64,000 bases of DNA. Source: Talpa occidentalis (lineage: Eukaryota > Chordata > Mammalia > Eulipotyphla > Talpidae). The first letter of the stretch is position 1. The number at the start of each line of letters is the position of its first letter. Under the pieces are notes generated by a model, which made no database searches, was not told where the DNA came from, and was given only the letters and a program-made list of their open reading frames with translations. The position numbers and the translations under genes were made by a program. The stretch is from positions 49,469,013 through 49,533,012 of the forward strand of contig NW_023601754.1 of the NCBI RefSeq assembly GCF_014898055.3, given 5' to 3'. Below are positions 10,618-22,645 of this stretch, in pieces.

Positions 10618-13600
10618 TTATTCCTCCCGGAGCTTTTCCGGCGCGAGGCCAGCAGCGGCCTGGGAGGCCGGCTTCCGACGGCTGGGGCTTCCTCCACCCA
10701 GAGCCAGCCCCAGCACCAGCGCAGCCAGGGCCAGGACGTGGATGCAGAAGTAGATGGAGGCCCAGTACCGCAGCGTGTCGCGCAGCGAGAGCAGCACGAA
10801 GCCCATGCACATGTAGTCGTAGGCCCGCATCTTCAGGAACCAGTGCGCCCAGTCCCAAGCCTTCTGGCCCTCGGGGTTAAGCCGCCCCCGCAGGGCCGAC
10901 TCCAACCTGCCCTCGGCGGCCAGGCACAGCGGGATGGTCAGGAAGCTTAGGTAGTAGCCAGGGTGGAGGCCGTGCCAGTAGGCGCTCAGCAGCATGGTCC
11001 AGGCACTCCTGGGGAGGGGCTGGGAGTTAGGACCAGGATAGTCCCTGCCCTCCACCCTTAGACCAGGAGTCCAGGCCCCCGGCCCCTCCTCCCTCCGAAT
11101 AGGGAATGCAGACCCCCAGCCACCTCCTCCCTCAGACCAGGAGTCCAGACCCCCAGCCCCTTCTCCATCAGACCAGAGACTCTCTTCTGGAGCCCAATAA
11201 CTCTCCCCAGCATCCATTTGTCTCAGGATGGAGGAACCCTAGTTTCTAGCTGCTTCCTCCTTGAGGGATGCAGGGTATATTCCTGACCCGTGAAGATTCA
11301 GAGATGTTTGGCCACAATCTCTTCTGCGGTCCCCAGCGTGGGGGCCCAGCGTCCATGAAAAGGCTGAACCGGCCTGTTGCTGTCAGGGAGAACTTTCCTT
11401 CAACTTTCCTTCCCTCCCTTCTTAGACAATTTCCCTGAAATTGTCCTTGGGACGATTTCTGTGTCCTTGGGAGATAAATGTAAATCTTCAGGGAAAAAAA
11501 GCCTAACAAGCCTCCAGAAGCACTGCCATCCAGGAACTGCCCCCGGCGGCCTGGAAGTCATCTCTTGGAACCAGACAAGACAAGGGAGACAGGGCGCACA
11601 TCTCCCCGCCCCTGTTGGGGTTCATCCTAAGCTTGGCCCCAGCTGTGACCACTTGCTTATCCTAGAGACAGGAGTTTTATTCTTCCTTCAGATAGACACT
11701 TGGCTGCCCACAGTACCCGGCGAACCGGGGATGAAAGGCGCAGCAAGCAGGCTGGGAAGTCCTCTAATTTGGGGCCAAAGCATCCTTGCGCTCTAGAAAT
11801 TCTAGATTCTATCTCAAACATAGACAGAATGTTGCAATCTGGCTGACTGCTTATTCACTACGAAACTGGCTCCTCTCTTTCCTACTCATGGTGGAGAGAA
11901 GATTCTGTGGGATTTAAAAATTCCCCCTAAGGCGGGGAACAGGACAGCAGCTTGGCTCTCCCCGGTGCAGTGAATGTGCCCCTCGCTTCTCCTCTGCTGC
12001 TCCTCTTGAGCCCACACAGTTCCAGCTTTCCCTTCTACTCTCCAAAGGCGCCCATCAGGGTTGCCAAGGTAACCAGAGCCCACAGCCTCTCATCCCACTG
12101 CCCCAGAGCTTATACCTGCAGCACAGCTGATCCCTCCTTCCTTGAGCCTCTGGCGCCCTGGGCTTCCCTCAGGAATCAGCTCTTCCCTAATCTCTCCTTC
12201 CCTCTTGCTGGCTGCGTCTCCGCTGGCTCCTTCTCTAGGTCCCTAGTCTCCACCAGGAGTCTCAATCTCAGAGTTACTGCTCTTTGGAGCTGATCACTTG
12301 GGGAGGAGGGTGGTGGCACCCACCAGGTGCCAGCACAACCTCTCTTTGAAGACCAAAAAACTCTCAGATACTACCCAATGCCCCCTGGGGGTATGGCTCT
12401 CACCCGCACTTGGTAGTCCCCTGTCTTAACACCTGAAGCACCCCATGCTTTGACCTTATCCTGAGACGGGAGCTGCAAGTATCACCTCTACCTGAGAGTG
12501 CTCAAGTGTCTGCTTCTCACACCACCCTCCCTGTACACACCAGAATCACATAATTAATGGCCTCCCCGCACAACCCCCGCCCCAGAAATCCAAGAGTTGC
12601 CTCAAAGTTAGTGGGACTCAGCCCAAGTCTCACTTCCGCATCTTCCCCACTCCAGAAACTTCTTCCTGCCCAGGCTGTCCCCCTTCCAGGCAAATGGCCC
12701 ACCTGGCCCTCCATCAGGCACCAGGCCTCACGTCCAGTTTGTGCCATGTCCGACCCATCCACTCATTTCCAGCCACTGTCCACTCCTCTGCAGGGACATC
12801 CTCTCCCACCTGGCCAGCCCCACAGGCCTCTGAATTTGTCTCCCCGCTTTACCTCCTGCCCCTCCCCCCCACTCCACTCCCCACACCAAGCCGAGCAGAC
12901 TTTAAACCATACACCCGGGGTCACGTACCCAGGTAGTGGCGCTCCCGAGTAGCCATCATCAATGGCTTTATTTTGAGAATGCGCGTTCTGAGCGCATCTG
13001 GTGGCACTCGGCAGGTAACCCAACCCCTGAGCCTCGGTCTCCTCATCTGTAACTGGGGGATGACTTGTCTCAGCTGTTTACATGGGGACTGAAGCCAAGG
13101 GAGTAAAATATGGAGGCACGCGGGTCTCTACCCATGGGTGACGGACATAGACGTGTTTGACTTTTTGTCTTAAAAAATACTACTCTGGGGGTGATAAGGG
13201 TCCCTACTGCCTAAGGTTGTAAAAATAACCATGTCCCACATAAACTGACCACCCAGGAAATACCGGCAGGGTGAAGTGGTGAAAGCGAACACGAAGCGAG
13301 CGCGCGGCTGTCAGCACCTCGGCAAGCGCGCGTCGCACTGGACCTGACGGTCCTCCCATCAGCCTAGGAAATGGTAACAGCATTAACCCCCTCGAAGGGT
13401 CGAGGCCAACATTTGGGAAAGTCCGGCTACTGAGTCCACAGGGTTGAATCTCTGGAAGGAGGCTGCATTTACAGAAATCGAAACCAGGGGTCACAGAAGG
13501 GGAACTACTGATGCCAGAGTAACACCAACCTGACGGCCCAACCCCAGGCCTAAGGCGCTGCGACTCCGACTCCCGTGCGCCTTGGGGAGAGGCTGGCTGA

Positions 13601-16600
13601 AGAGGCAGAGGCTGCCCAGGGTGCTCCCGGGAGATGTAGTTCTGCCGCGGCCTCCCGGGCAGGAAGGACTCACCTGAAGACGTAAGAGCGAGCAGGCGCG
13701 CTCTTGTAGATGTACTGTGCCAGCCACCACTGCACCGTCATGTTCCAGTACCGCATGCCATCCCGCACCCGCACGCAGAAGTCCGTGCCGTAGCAGTCGA
13801 TGTTGCGGATGGTCTCATAGTCGTACTCCAAGGAGGCCGCCTTCTCCGGACTGGGGGGTGGAGGATGAGGGTGGGGGACAGACATGCAGCTCAGCCAGGC
13901 CTCCTCCCACTGCTGGCTACTGTCCCAGCCCCGCTGCTAAGGAGGGGGTCATGGGCTGACATATTTGCTAGGGCAACAGGGGAGGGTAGCCCAGAGGGAG
14001 CCTTTGGGGGGAGTCCTGGGGGCACAATTCAACAGCAATGGGTTTCTCTTAAACGGGGCCTGCGACAGCCACGAAAACCGTGGAAAGGCTACGGTTGCGA
14101 AGCTACGAGTCCTTAGCAGCCTCACCCTTCACTAGTCTCAGATGCTAGGGAAGGGCCATTCCTTGGCACCTGAGCTCAGGGTATTTAGAGATACCTGTAA
14201 GTGTGCGCCCTTCTAGGTGGTCAGACACTGTGGTTGCTAATGAAAGGGCATCCCTAACAACGAGGGGGTTCGTGGATTGCTAGGGAGATGTGCCGAGCCC
14301 AAGGACAGCAGGATGATCTCTGTTGCTAGGGAAAGGGCATTCCTTGGCAACCAGGTCTAGCTGGTTTTAGAAAAGCTTCTACAAGGACCTTTCCTTGATC
14401 AGAACCCTGCTACCCTCCCCCACCCACAAAGCCGGCACTCTCCGACCAACAGAAAGGAGAAAAAAACAAAAAACATAAAAGGGCCTTTCCTGCTATTGGT
14501 CTTTGTGATTGTTTGAGTAGTGGGGAATATGCTTGGCCCCGTGAACTCTGCTTCTGATCACAGGAGGGATGCCATCAGGGTTGGCTTCATCAGGTTGCTT
14601 CACCTTTTTCTGGGGTACACTCTAGCCACAGGAGCAGTGACGATAAATTTGTGTTGAATGGCATTTCACTGTGGGCATGGCCCTAGCAAGGAGTCGTCCT
14701 CAGAACTACAGAGGGCTGCTCCCCTAGTCCCACCCCAGCCCTGGGTGGTAGAGACTATGGCTGTTAAGAGCGGAGAGCACAGTCCACTCCCAGTTGCTAG
14801 GGGGAGCCAGTTCCCTGTCAACACAGGAGGGATACTTCCTTAGCAACAAGAGGGCCTGTGGTTATCAGCAGTCTGCCTTACCTAGCAATGAAGGTGCTGG
14901 GGGTGGCAATACCAGAATCAAGGACAACCCAGAGTTACCAGGGGGCTTCCTGAGCAATGGTTGCTCGGAATGGTATCTTCCCCTCCAACACACCAGAGGA
15001 CAGCACAGTTAGGGATGCCATTTCCATAGAAACGGGGCAACGATAGGCTGTGAGGACATCCCAGGGGGAGGATGCTGGCTCGTAGCAACTAAGGGGATGC
15101 TATTTCTATAGCAACAAAGAACATGCCTTTTGTGAGGAAAGGGTGGACCCTGGTTGCTAAGAAACCTGCTTCCCTAGCAAACTGGGATGGTCCAGTTGCT
15201 AGGGAACCACTTCCTTAGCAACAAAGGGCTACCCATCCTGGGCAACCAGGAATCATCTGGTTATTGGGGTAATCCTTTAGGGCGGCACAGGTGCTAAAGA
15301 TCCCACTTTCCTTTTTCAAGTCACAGAGACCGAGTCTCCATCCCAAGGGGATGACAAGCTAGCAACAGGGGCAGTCTGTGGGTGTCAGGAGGACTGTCTC
15401 CCTAAGACAGGGGAAAGCGGGCTGTGGTGGCGAGAAGTGACACTGCCAACCACTCGTGGTGGGCCCGCCCCCTTCTCCCCACTCTCCTCCCGGCTAGGGG
15501 CAGGGCCAGCCCCCGCTGAGGGGGCCAGCCTGGTCTTGGGCAGCCTCCCTCCCGCCGCCTGACCTGCTGGGGGGTGGGCATTGGAGGGTGGGGCCGCCCC
15601 CGGCCCGGGCTTTGGCGGCCACGGGGTAGGCCCCGAAGCCGGCGGCAATGCAGCCGCACTCGGCGGCAATCCAGGCCACGTAGAAGCGCATGCGGAAGGC
15701 GAAGAAGACGGGTATCATGTAGAAGAGGCGGGCGGGCAGCGGGCGGGCGTAGAAGGCGTCCTCACGCACGGCCTCCAGTGGGAAGAGGTGGGAGGACAGC
15801 AGGAAGAGCAGGCCAAAGAGCGGGCCGGCCAGGCGCGGCGCAGCAGAGGCCGCAGGCTGGGCACGGCCCCGGGGAAGGGCTGCTCCAGCCAGTCCAGGTA
15901 GGTGCGGTAGCGGAAGAACGGGCCTGTGGCAGGAGGGAGGCCGGGGTCAGAGTCTGAACCCATGGGGAAGTGGGCAGAGCTCCAGTCTGCAGGCGGGCCT
16001 GGGGTGTGGGAGGTGAGGGGGTGAGGGGGTTCAGAGCAAGAGGACAATGGGGTAGAGACAGAGAGAGGCAGCAGAGACCGGGGGTGGAGGCATGATGTCC
16101 AGAGGGAGGGGCCGGACACCCAGAGAGAAAGGCACAAAGAACTGGAGGGGCGGGGAGGAATACAGGGAGACAGACAGACAATTACAGAGAGGGACACAGA
16201 CTCCCAAGAATGAGCGGTACCGGGGTGCCGAGACAAGTGGAGACAGACCCCAAGAGACAGGGGTGGTCTGGGTCTAAAGGACAGCAGGAAGTGAGCAGTG
16301 TGAAAAGTCGGGGTGCTGGGCAGACTCACGGGGGATCTCCAGCAGGGAAGTGTTGGGACCCCAGTCACCCTTTCTTAAGACTCCTCTGGCTGCTGCGCAG
16401 AGCGGGACACTAACAGGAACGGGACAGGCAGCGATGGTAAGAAGAGGGCCTGGCCGAGGAGGCAGCCATGGGAATTAAGACACGTGACGGGCATTGAAAG
16501 CCAGAGAGGTCACAAAGCCACACCAATAGCGTGTGGCACCACTGATAAAAGCTCAGACAAGAGAAAGTGAGTGGTTGTCAGGACTGGGGGAAGAGGGAGG

Positions 16601-19600
16601 TTTGGGGGCTGACGGCTAAGGGTGCGAGGTTTCATTCTGGGGCGACGACACTCCTCCGCAGTGGTGAAAGTTACCCTACTCTGTGGCTAGTCTAACACCA
16701 AGCAACACAGCAGGGAGAACTCGAAAAGTTGTTAAAAACACTGAAAACCTATATGGTCAACACGGGAAAATAAAATAGTTTCTGAATTGAACATGGGATA
16801 GTAACAGCAAACCAAAGGGTGCCCCAGTGGGCCTCCTTGGTGGCGCAGGGGTTAAAGTCTCAGCACTATCAAGCTATGGGAAACCACTGCGGCCTGATTT
16901 CGATCCCTGGCCAGGGAGCCGACCCACAGGGTGCAGCAGACCTCTCCTGTCTCCCTGCTGCTCCCCTTAGCAGTGGATTTCAGTGGATCTGCCTATTCTG
17001 CTCCCCACTCTGCCTCTGGTGAATCCTCTCGCCCCCCGCACCTCTGGCCTACACCCCTGTTCTTGTATGCATAAATAAAATAAATCTAAAAGAAATATAA
17101 AAACAAAGCATGCCCCAGTGGCCAAAAGCTACAAATGTGGTGGCCAGCCCCTGAGATAGCACTCACAAAGTAGGAGCAACTTAATCACTTCAAGAGATTA
17201 AGTGGTAAAATGTCTCTGCTCTTCTGAAAATTAAGAATGAAAAATTAAGACATGTTTTTAAAGATCAAACACATCTACAGAGTCTCTACAGTGAGCCAGA
17301 CAGGATGGTTCAGACCATCTACCTAGTCAATTATGTGATGATGGTCAAACTGTGGTTTTCATGGTCACAAAATGAGTAAAAAAATCTCAGGAAAAAGAAA
17401 ATGGGATCCTAAACTAAGAATATGTTGCCAGGGTGGTGAAAACACCAAGTTCAAGTTGATCTCTCTCTTCATCTGTTTGCTTCCCATCAGCTACAAGGAA
17501 TCACTTAGCAGAACAGTCTGTCCCCACTCTGGAGAAGCCATGGGACAGTGGGGGAGTCAGACCCAGACCTGGGAGCAGAGGCTCATCCCCAGAGCTGGAG
17601 ATGCTGGAACAGAGGGTGGGAACCCACAACAGGGACGCTGGCAGGAGATGGGGTACAGGAGACAGCCCTGGGGACGGGAGGAGCCAGCGCTCACCGGTCA
17701 TGATTCCCACGTAGCAGTAGCTGTAGCTGAGCGTCTCCATCAGAGAGGGCACGTCCGGCAGCAGCCCCAGGCTGGGCCCCTTGCTGAAGCCAGTGGCCAG
17801 CTCCTTCCGCTGGGCCAGATGCAGGTCCTGGACTTCACTGGCCAGGCTCACCAGCTGGGGGAAGGGGGTGTGGGTGGGGACAGGTCAGACCGGGGTCCTT
17901 CCTCACACCCACCTCCCCAGCTGCAAAAGGGAGCTGAGCGTCTGCACTGAGGGCAGCTGGGAGAATCTCGAGTGGTGAGTAAGGGTTTTAGTCCGATAAG
18001 CTGGGGGGCTTTCCCCTGGGATCATTCCTGTTGCTCTGGGTTTTCCCTGAAGTCTGAGCCTTTAGATACTACCCAGATCCTCACGGACTACCTCTAATTC
18101 TGTCCCGTCCAGACTTCTTCCCCCACCTCAAACTTATTCATCAACGTGCCTTTTGTCATCAATACTCTGATGTCTTCTGGGCACCTCTCAAATTTCCCAC
18201 CTCCACTGTGGAATGTGGTTTCACCTACTCTTTGAAGCGCAAATTGATCCTCTTTCCAGTCTCCCCCTCGTAAATGTCACCACCATCCTCTCTGGACCCC
18301 TGATCTGTAAGTCCTCAAGTCTCTGAGTGTGGACTGGGTATGCTCTACTGCCCCTCCCAGACCCCAGGCTGCTATGCGCGAACAGGCCTTGGTCTTCAGG
18401 CCTCTTCTGCTTTGTCTGGTGGGAGGCCCATGTGGAAATGGAGGAAGGCAGGATGAGGGCAGCACTGGGGCTCCCTTGTAAGAACATCTTGGGTTGACAG
18501 ACCTTTATGGACTGTCTCCAGGTGGTGGATCTATGGCCTCCCCAAGCCTTTCCTTCCAGGTTCCACCACTGGCTCCTTTTCTCGGCCCCTTGGGCCCAGG
18601 CTCCCACATCGACCCTCCTGGCTCCTCTACATCCTGCCCCACTGGTGTAAATAGGAATGCCTCAAATTGCCCTAAATGCAGCGGGCTCCAAGTTTGCCTG
18701 ACTGTGCTGGACTGGGATAAGGACCCTTTCTCATCCCAGCCTGTGCGAAATTCTCAGCCTCAAGTGAGCGTTTTTAAATGTGTACATCTGCCTGCATGAC
18801 CTCTCGTGCCAAAAAGGTGACAACAAACCAGAAAACCTCTTCCGGTGCCTCCTGGATCCACAAAAAGGTGTCTAGACTCCTCACGTTGGCCAACGAGGCC
18901 CTATGGACGCTCTCCTTCCTTCTCCTGAGGGAAAGTCGGCAAGGCTGGCGTGGATGCAAGGCGGCTGGCTGAGCAACCTTGCATACACGCTGCTCCCTGC
19001 ATCCCAAAGGCTCTTCCTCCAAGCCTCCCCTGAGCCTACCAAGCCTGGCCTTGAACCCCCATAGGGCACTGGAATCCAAAGACACCCACTGCACTACCTG
19101 TCACACAGTTCTGGCCACTGATAGGTCCTTGAGGCCCGGCACTGAGTAGGGAGGCATGACTTTTCAGTCTGGCCGAGGCCTGGGACTCTGTTTTCACCCA
19201 TTTTCCCAGGTGGTTTCAAGTCAGACTTGGGTGTTCCGGTTTGAAGTCCTATTAAGCCTTTCCTCCCCAGTGTGGGTCTTTTCTCCCTAGCAAGATGGCT
19301 TGCTGCAGAGATGCAAGGAGCACATGGGTAGGACCCTTAGCTCTGGCTCCCACTGTTACGTTACTTGGGGATACATCTTTACCCCAGGGAAGAGAGAGCG
19401 GCAATGTCCCACCTGGCCCCAGGGTTTGGGAGATAAAATTTCACACACCCCCATGTATCCTCCCCACAGTGGCTTCCAGGAGGGGGTGAAGTTGGGGAGG
19501 ATGGAGGGCAGGATGGAGTCTGACCTTCAGTGTCAGCAGCAGCTGGACGGCATTGGTGAAGGGCGTGGGAGTGGGCAGGCCCAGCAGACTGAGCGCGCGG

Positions 19601-20593
19601 AAGAACAGGAGGTAGGAGAAGGTCCAGGCCAGGGCCAGGGCATGGCAGGAGCTGGGCAAAGGCAGGAGGCTGCTGTGCTGGGCACAGGGATCTGGCCTTG
19701 GCCTCCCCCAGATTCTAGCTACAAAGTCTCCCCACCTCCCCAGACCAGAAATGGGGGCGGGGAAGATGGAATGTGAGCATGACGGAAACAGAATAAAAGG
19801 CACAGCCACTTAGAAACGTGAGGTAACAAAGAAGAGCATGAAGAGGGATTAAGGGGAGCATCAGGGTGAAGCATCAGGGAGCATCAACCCTCCATTTTTT
19901 TCTGGAAGAAGGGGAAAAAAGAGGAGGGAGGAGAGACAGAGAGAGGAGAGAGACAGGAAGAGGAATAGAGATGGAGAGAGGGAGGAAAAGGAGGAGAGAG
20001 GGGGAAGGAAGAGGAATATGAATGACGGCAGAACCAGCAGACAAGTAAGGTCCCCCTCTCTCCCTAGTCCACGACATGGAGGCACAGGATGGGGACAAAC
20101 ACACGGGGCAAGACCCAGACAAGGCAGGAGGCGAAGGAAAGTTGAAGACACAACGACCCGGCAATTGCAGAGATAAACAAGACACCCAGAGAACCAGCCA
20201 GAAATGAAGGAAGCCCCCAAGGGGAAACAGGTTGCTTCTTGCTTCCTTCTCCCCCTCCAGTCTCCCTCCACCCACCCCCAAATCTCACCAGGGCTGGGCC
20301 TGAATGAGTGCCCAGGTCCCAAGGATGGTGATCAGAGAATGTAAGGTGTGGGGGCCACAGGTGAATAAGGTGAGCCCCAGGCCCACAGCTGCTGCCCCCC
20401 ATCTCTTCAAGCCGGGTCCTGCAGGGAGAAAGGACAGCATAAGACTAGAACCTTCCAAAGGGTCCCCCGCCTGGGTCCTCCCCCCTTATTTTCCACTGGA
20501 GAAGGAACCTGACTCACCAGCTTTCTTAAAGAGGAAGCCGATGGGGATGGAGATAAGAAGAACCACCAGATATGTCCATTCTTCAGGCGACAT
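10618..20593 (-). CDS. MBOAT7: MBOAT7 (LPIAT1), lysophosphatidylinositol acyltransferase; one-base frameshift in exon 5 as read
   Basis: Multi-pass ER/MAM membrane enzyme that transfers arachidonoyl-CoA to lysophosphatidylinositol (Lands cycle). Coding exons: 20593-20518, 20418-20289, 19651-19525, 17854-17695, 15923-15564, 13850-13674, 11008-10618. The product starts MSPEEWTYLVVLLISIPIGF and ends PEKLREE. The MBOAT catalytic residues are present: Asn in RYWNMTVQWW (residue 321) and His in AYWHGLHPGYY (residue 356), in family numbering. All splice sites are GT-AG. Exon 5 is 360 nt where phase requires 361: after LLRRAWPA the frame shifts near 15821-15829, and the correct reading resumes at REDAFYARPLPARLF. 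With one base restored the total is 1422 nt, 473 aa (human 472). As every other feature is intact, a base missing from the assembly in a CGGGCCGGCC context is more likely than a null allele. A 5' UTR intron runs up into the CpG island. Confidence 0.94.
11045..11170 (-). repeat. Degenerate G-rich intronic repeat, MBOAT7 last intron
   Basis: Three tandem-like units on the plus strand, with CCAGGAGTCCAGGCCCCCGG, a middle unit and CCAGGAGTCCAGACCCCCAG. In the transcript sense they are GGG tracts close to the acceptor of the last coding exon. Confidence 0.75.
14130..15375. repeat. Degenerate repeat array rich in GTTGCTAGG / TAGCAAC motifs (MBOAT7 intron 5)
   Basis: At least a dozen copies of GTTGCTAGG-type words and the inverse form TAGCAAC occur over about 1.2 kb. 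Examples: 14275, 14322, 14792, 14841, 15082, 15108, 15152, 15193, 15215 and 15362. Several pair up with a spacer of 10-20 bases, for instance AGTTGCTAGGGAACC followed by TTAGCAACA near 15193-15222. The word resembles the half sites of RFX-family X-boxes (GTTGCC-ATGGCAAC). It is an old, diverged tandem repeat; a regulatory role is only inferred. Confidence 0.65.
16829..17091 (+). mobile_element. tRNA-derived SINE (type A)
   Basis: Head GGGCCTCCTTGGTGGCGCAG, body with GCAGCAGACCTCTCCTGTCT and a TGCATAAATAAAATAAATC tail. In MBOAT7 intron 4, opposite to the gene. Confidence 0.85.
18000..19500. other. MBOAT7 intron 3, no recognised feature
   Basis: Unique-looking intronic sequence between coding exons 3 and 4. 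Open frames here are short, lack splice logic and match no family that I recognise. Confidence 0.5.
19915..20030. repeat. Purine-rich low-complexity tract
   Basis: Long run of GAGAGA/GGAGGAG words on the plus strand (pyrimidine-rich in the MBOAT7 transcript), in MBOAT7 intron 2. Confidence 0.8.
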
Positions 20594-20814
20594 GGTCTGG
20601 GGGAGGGGCAGGTGATAAGAACCCAGGACTGAGGGGGGGTCCCCTTCTCCTTCAGGAAATTCATGAATCCGCACCCCCCCCCCATTGTTGAAGTTCATGG
20701 AGCCTGTCTCGGCTCTTTGACAACACTGGAATCGGACCCTTTCCAGGTACTTCCTCCTTGGAGGATGGAGTCGTCCACCCCCGGGCCCCCCTGGTTTGAC
20801 ATCCTAGGCCTCCA

Positions 20815-20970
20815 GTTCTCTTCTCCTTTGAGAACCCAGGATTCCAGGCCCCCAACATCCTCGTTCGAGGATCCAGGAACCGCCGCTCCAGCCAGATTCC
20901 TTCCCCCCGCCCCTCCCTCTTCGAGAACCCTCCACTCCAGACCCCCCAGACCTTCTTCCAGAGGACCAGG
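20815..20970 (-). repeat. Degenerate G-rich repeat in MBOAT7 5' UTR intron
   Basis: Plus-strand units such as CCCAGGATTCCAGGCCCCCA and GACCAGGAGTCCAAGCATCC. Same family and orientation as in the TMC4 and MBOAT7 introns downstream. Confidence 0.65.
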
Positions 20971-20999
20971 AGTCCAAGCATCCAGCCGCCCCCTCTCTG

Positions 21000-22640
21000 G
21001 GAGCTGAGGCCCCGGCTCCCTAAGGGCCGGCAGCGGCCCCCAGCCCAGCCGGGTCGCGTGCACCCCGCGCGGGTCAGATCCTCCCCGGCAAAGCCACAGG
21101 CAGTTACGCCACCTCCAGCCGGCCGCGCGCCCGGCGCCGCCCCCGCACCCGGCCGCCCGCCGCCCCGCAGCGACCCCACCCCGCCCCGCCCCGCCCCGCC
21201 GCGCCGCGGGGGCGCCCCGGGCCCGCAGCCCACCTGGGCCCGCGGCTCCGCGCCGCGCGCGGGCAGGAGGCGGCCGAGCAGAGCCCGCCGGCCCCGCCAC
21301 GCCTCCCCCGCCCCGCCCGGCCCGCGCCCCCGCTCCCGTCGGGGGTCTGTCGGGAAGGCGGCCGGGGCCCGGGCACGGCCCCGTCAGGCGGCGGCGGCCC
21401 CGGAGGCGCTCGGACCCGACCGAGGAACACGCGCCCGCGGCCGGCCCCGATCGGATCCGCCGAGCGGCAGCCCGGAAAGGGGCGGGCCGGGCCGGGACCG
21501 GGGGGGCTGGGGCAGGCGTCGGAGCCCGGGAAGGAGGCGGGGCCTCCGCTTCGGGCTCCTTCGGAGACGGGCGAGCGCGGAAGCGCGCGGCTCGGCCGCA
21601 GGCGGGGCCGAGAGCGTCGGCTCGATGGGGGGGGCCGTGGCCGACCGGCGCCCGGGTTTGCTGGAGGCGGAGCCGCGTGTTCGGGAGGGGGCGGGGCCAC
21701 AGGCTGGACGCCACCAGGAGGGGGCGGGGCTAGGGCTGGCGGCCCGGGGAAGGGGGCGGGGCTCCGGCCAGGCGGGCTCGGAGGGCGGGACCCGGGCAAC
21801 CCGCCGAATTCTAGGGCGGAGGGGGCGCGCCTCAAGGGGGCGGGCCAAGGGCGCCCCTTCAGGGGGAGGCGGGGCGACGGCGCCGCGGGGCGGGTCCCGG
21901 CTGTCCCTTTTCGCTGAGGTGGCTGCGTGACGAGGCTGACGCAGGGGTCGGCATGGGGGGTGGAGGCAGCGGCGCGCGGCGCGCTGCGTAGCCGGTGGCT
22001 CGGCCGGGACCGCGCGCCGACTCGCTGGGTCCGTCGGAGGACGGCGCGACATTCCGCAGGGGGGCCGGCGGCCGACCGAGAGCTCCGAGTGGGGTGAGCC
22101 CGCCCGAGCGGAGGCCAGCGGGCGCCGGGGGCGGGGCCGCGCGCGCGGCGAGGCGGGGGCCGAGGGCGCCGCGCAGGCCGTGACGTAGGGGGCGGGGCGT
22201 CGCGCGCCGGCTCCGGGCCCGGCGGCGGCGGGGCGGCTCTCGGGGGGTCCTGCTCGGAGGGAGACGCCCTGAGCTCAACCTCGGCGGCTCGGCCAGGGGA
22301 GGGGCCGAGCTCCGAGGGGCGTGGCCGACACCTGCCGGGAGCTCCGGCGAGGAGACGCCCGCGGCGCGAGGGGGCGGCGCCAACATGGACGCTGCGCGGG
22401 GGCGTGACCTTGTGCTGCGCGCGGGGCCGGCCCGAGTGCGACTGGCGGCCCAGGGCCGAGCGGGACCCGGGCCGCTCCACGAGGGGCGGGGCCCGGCCTC
22501 CGGGCGGGGCGGGCGGCGAACCGCGGCCCGGCCGGGGCTCCGCCCCTGGCGTCTGGGCGGGGCCTCGCCGGGGCCCGGGAGGCGGTGGGGTCCTCCGGCG
22601 GCGCGGCGGGTGGGGTGACCGCTGTGCCCCGGCTCCTGCA
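21000..22640. promoter_or_regulatory. CpG island, bidirectional MBOAT7 / TSEN34 promoter
   Basis: Extremely GC- and CpG-rich sequence with many GGGGCGGGG Sp1-type boxes (for example near 21540, 21690, 21725, 21755, 22130, 22190 and 22490). MBOAT7 is transcribed leftward from it and TSEN34 rightward. No TATA box is seen, as expected for a housekeeping bidirectional promoter. The first non-coding exons of both genes should lie here but cannot be bounded. TSEN34's coding exon has an acceptor at CCTGCAG just before 22641; MBOAT7's has one at CCCCCAG just right of 20595. Long open frames on both strands here are composition artefacts. Confidence 0.85.
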
Positions 22641-22645
22641 GGAGG

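Noticed and set aside
14130..15375. CRISPR-like or satellite array
   Set aside because: Units are degenerate, with irregular spacing and inverted copies, in a vertebrate intron.
15564..15923. MBOAT7 as a pseudogene because of the exon 5 frameshift
   Set aside because: All splice sites, catalytic Asn and His and overall length are intact; one missing base in GC-rich DNA is better explained by sequence error.
21104..22480. 458-codon open frame on the minus strand, and other long frames on both strands in the CpG island
   Set aside because: Extremely GC-rich composition suppresses stop codons. The translation is Pro/Arg/Ala-rich with no domain, and the frames overlap a promoter.
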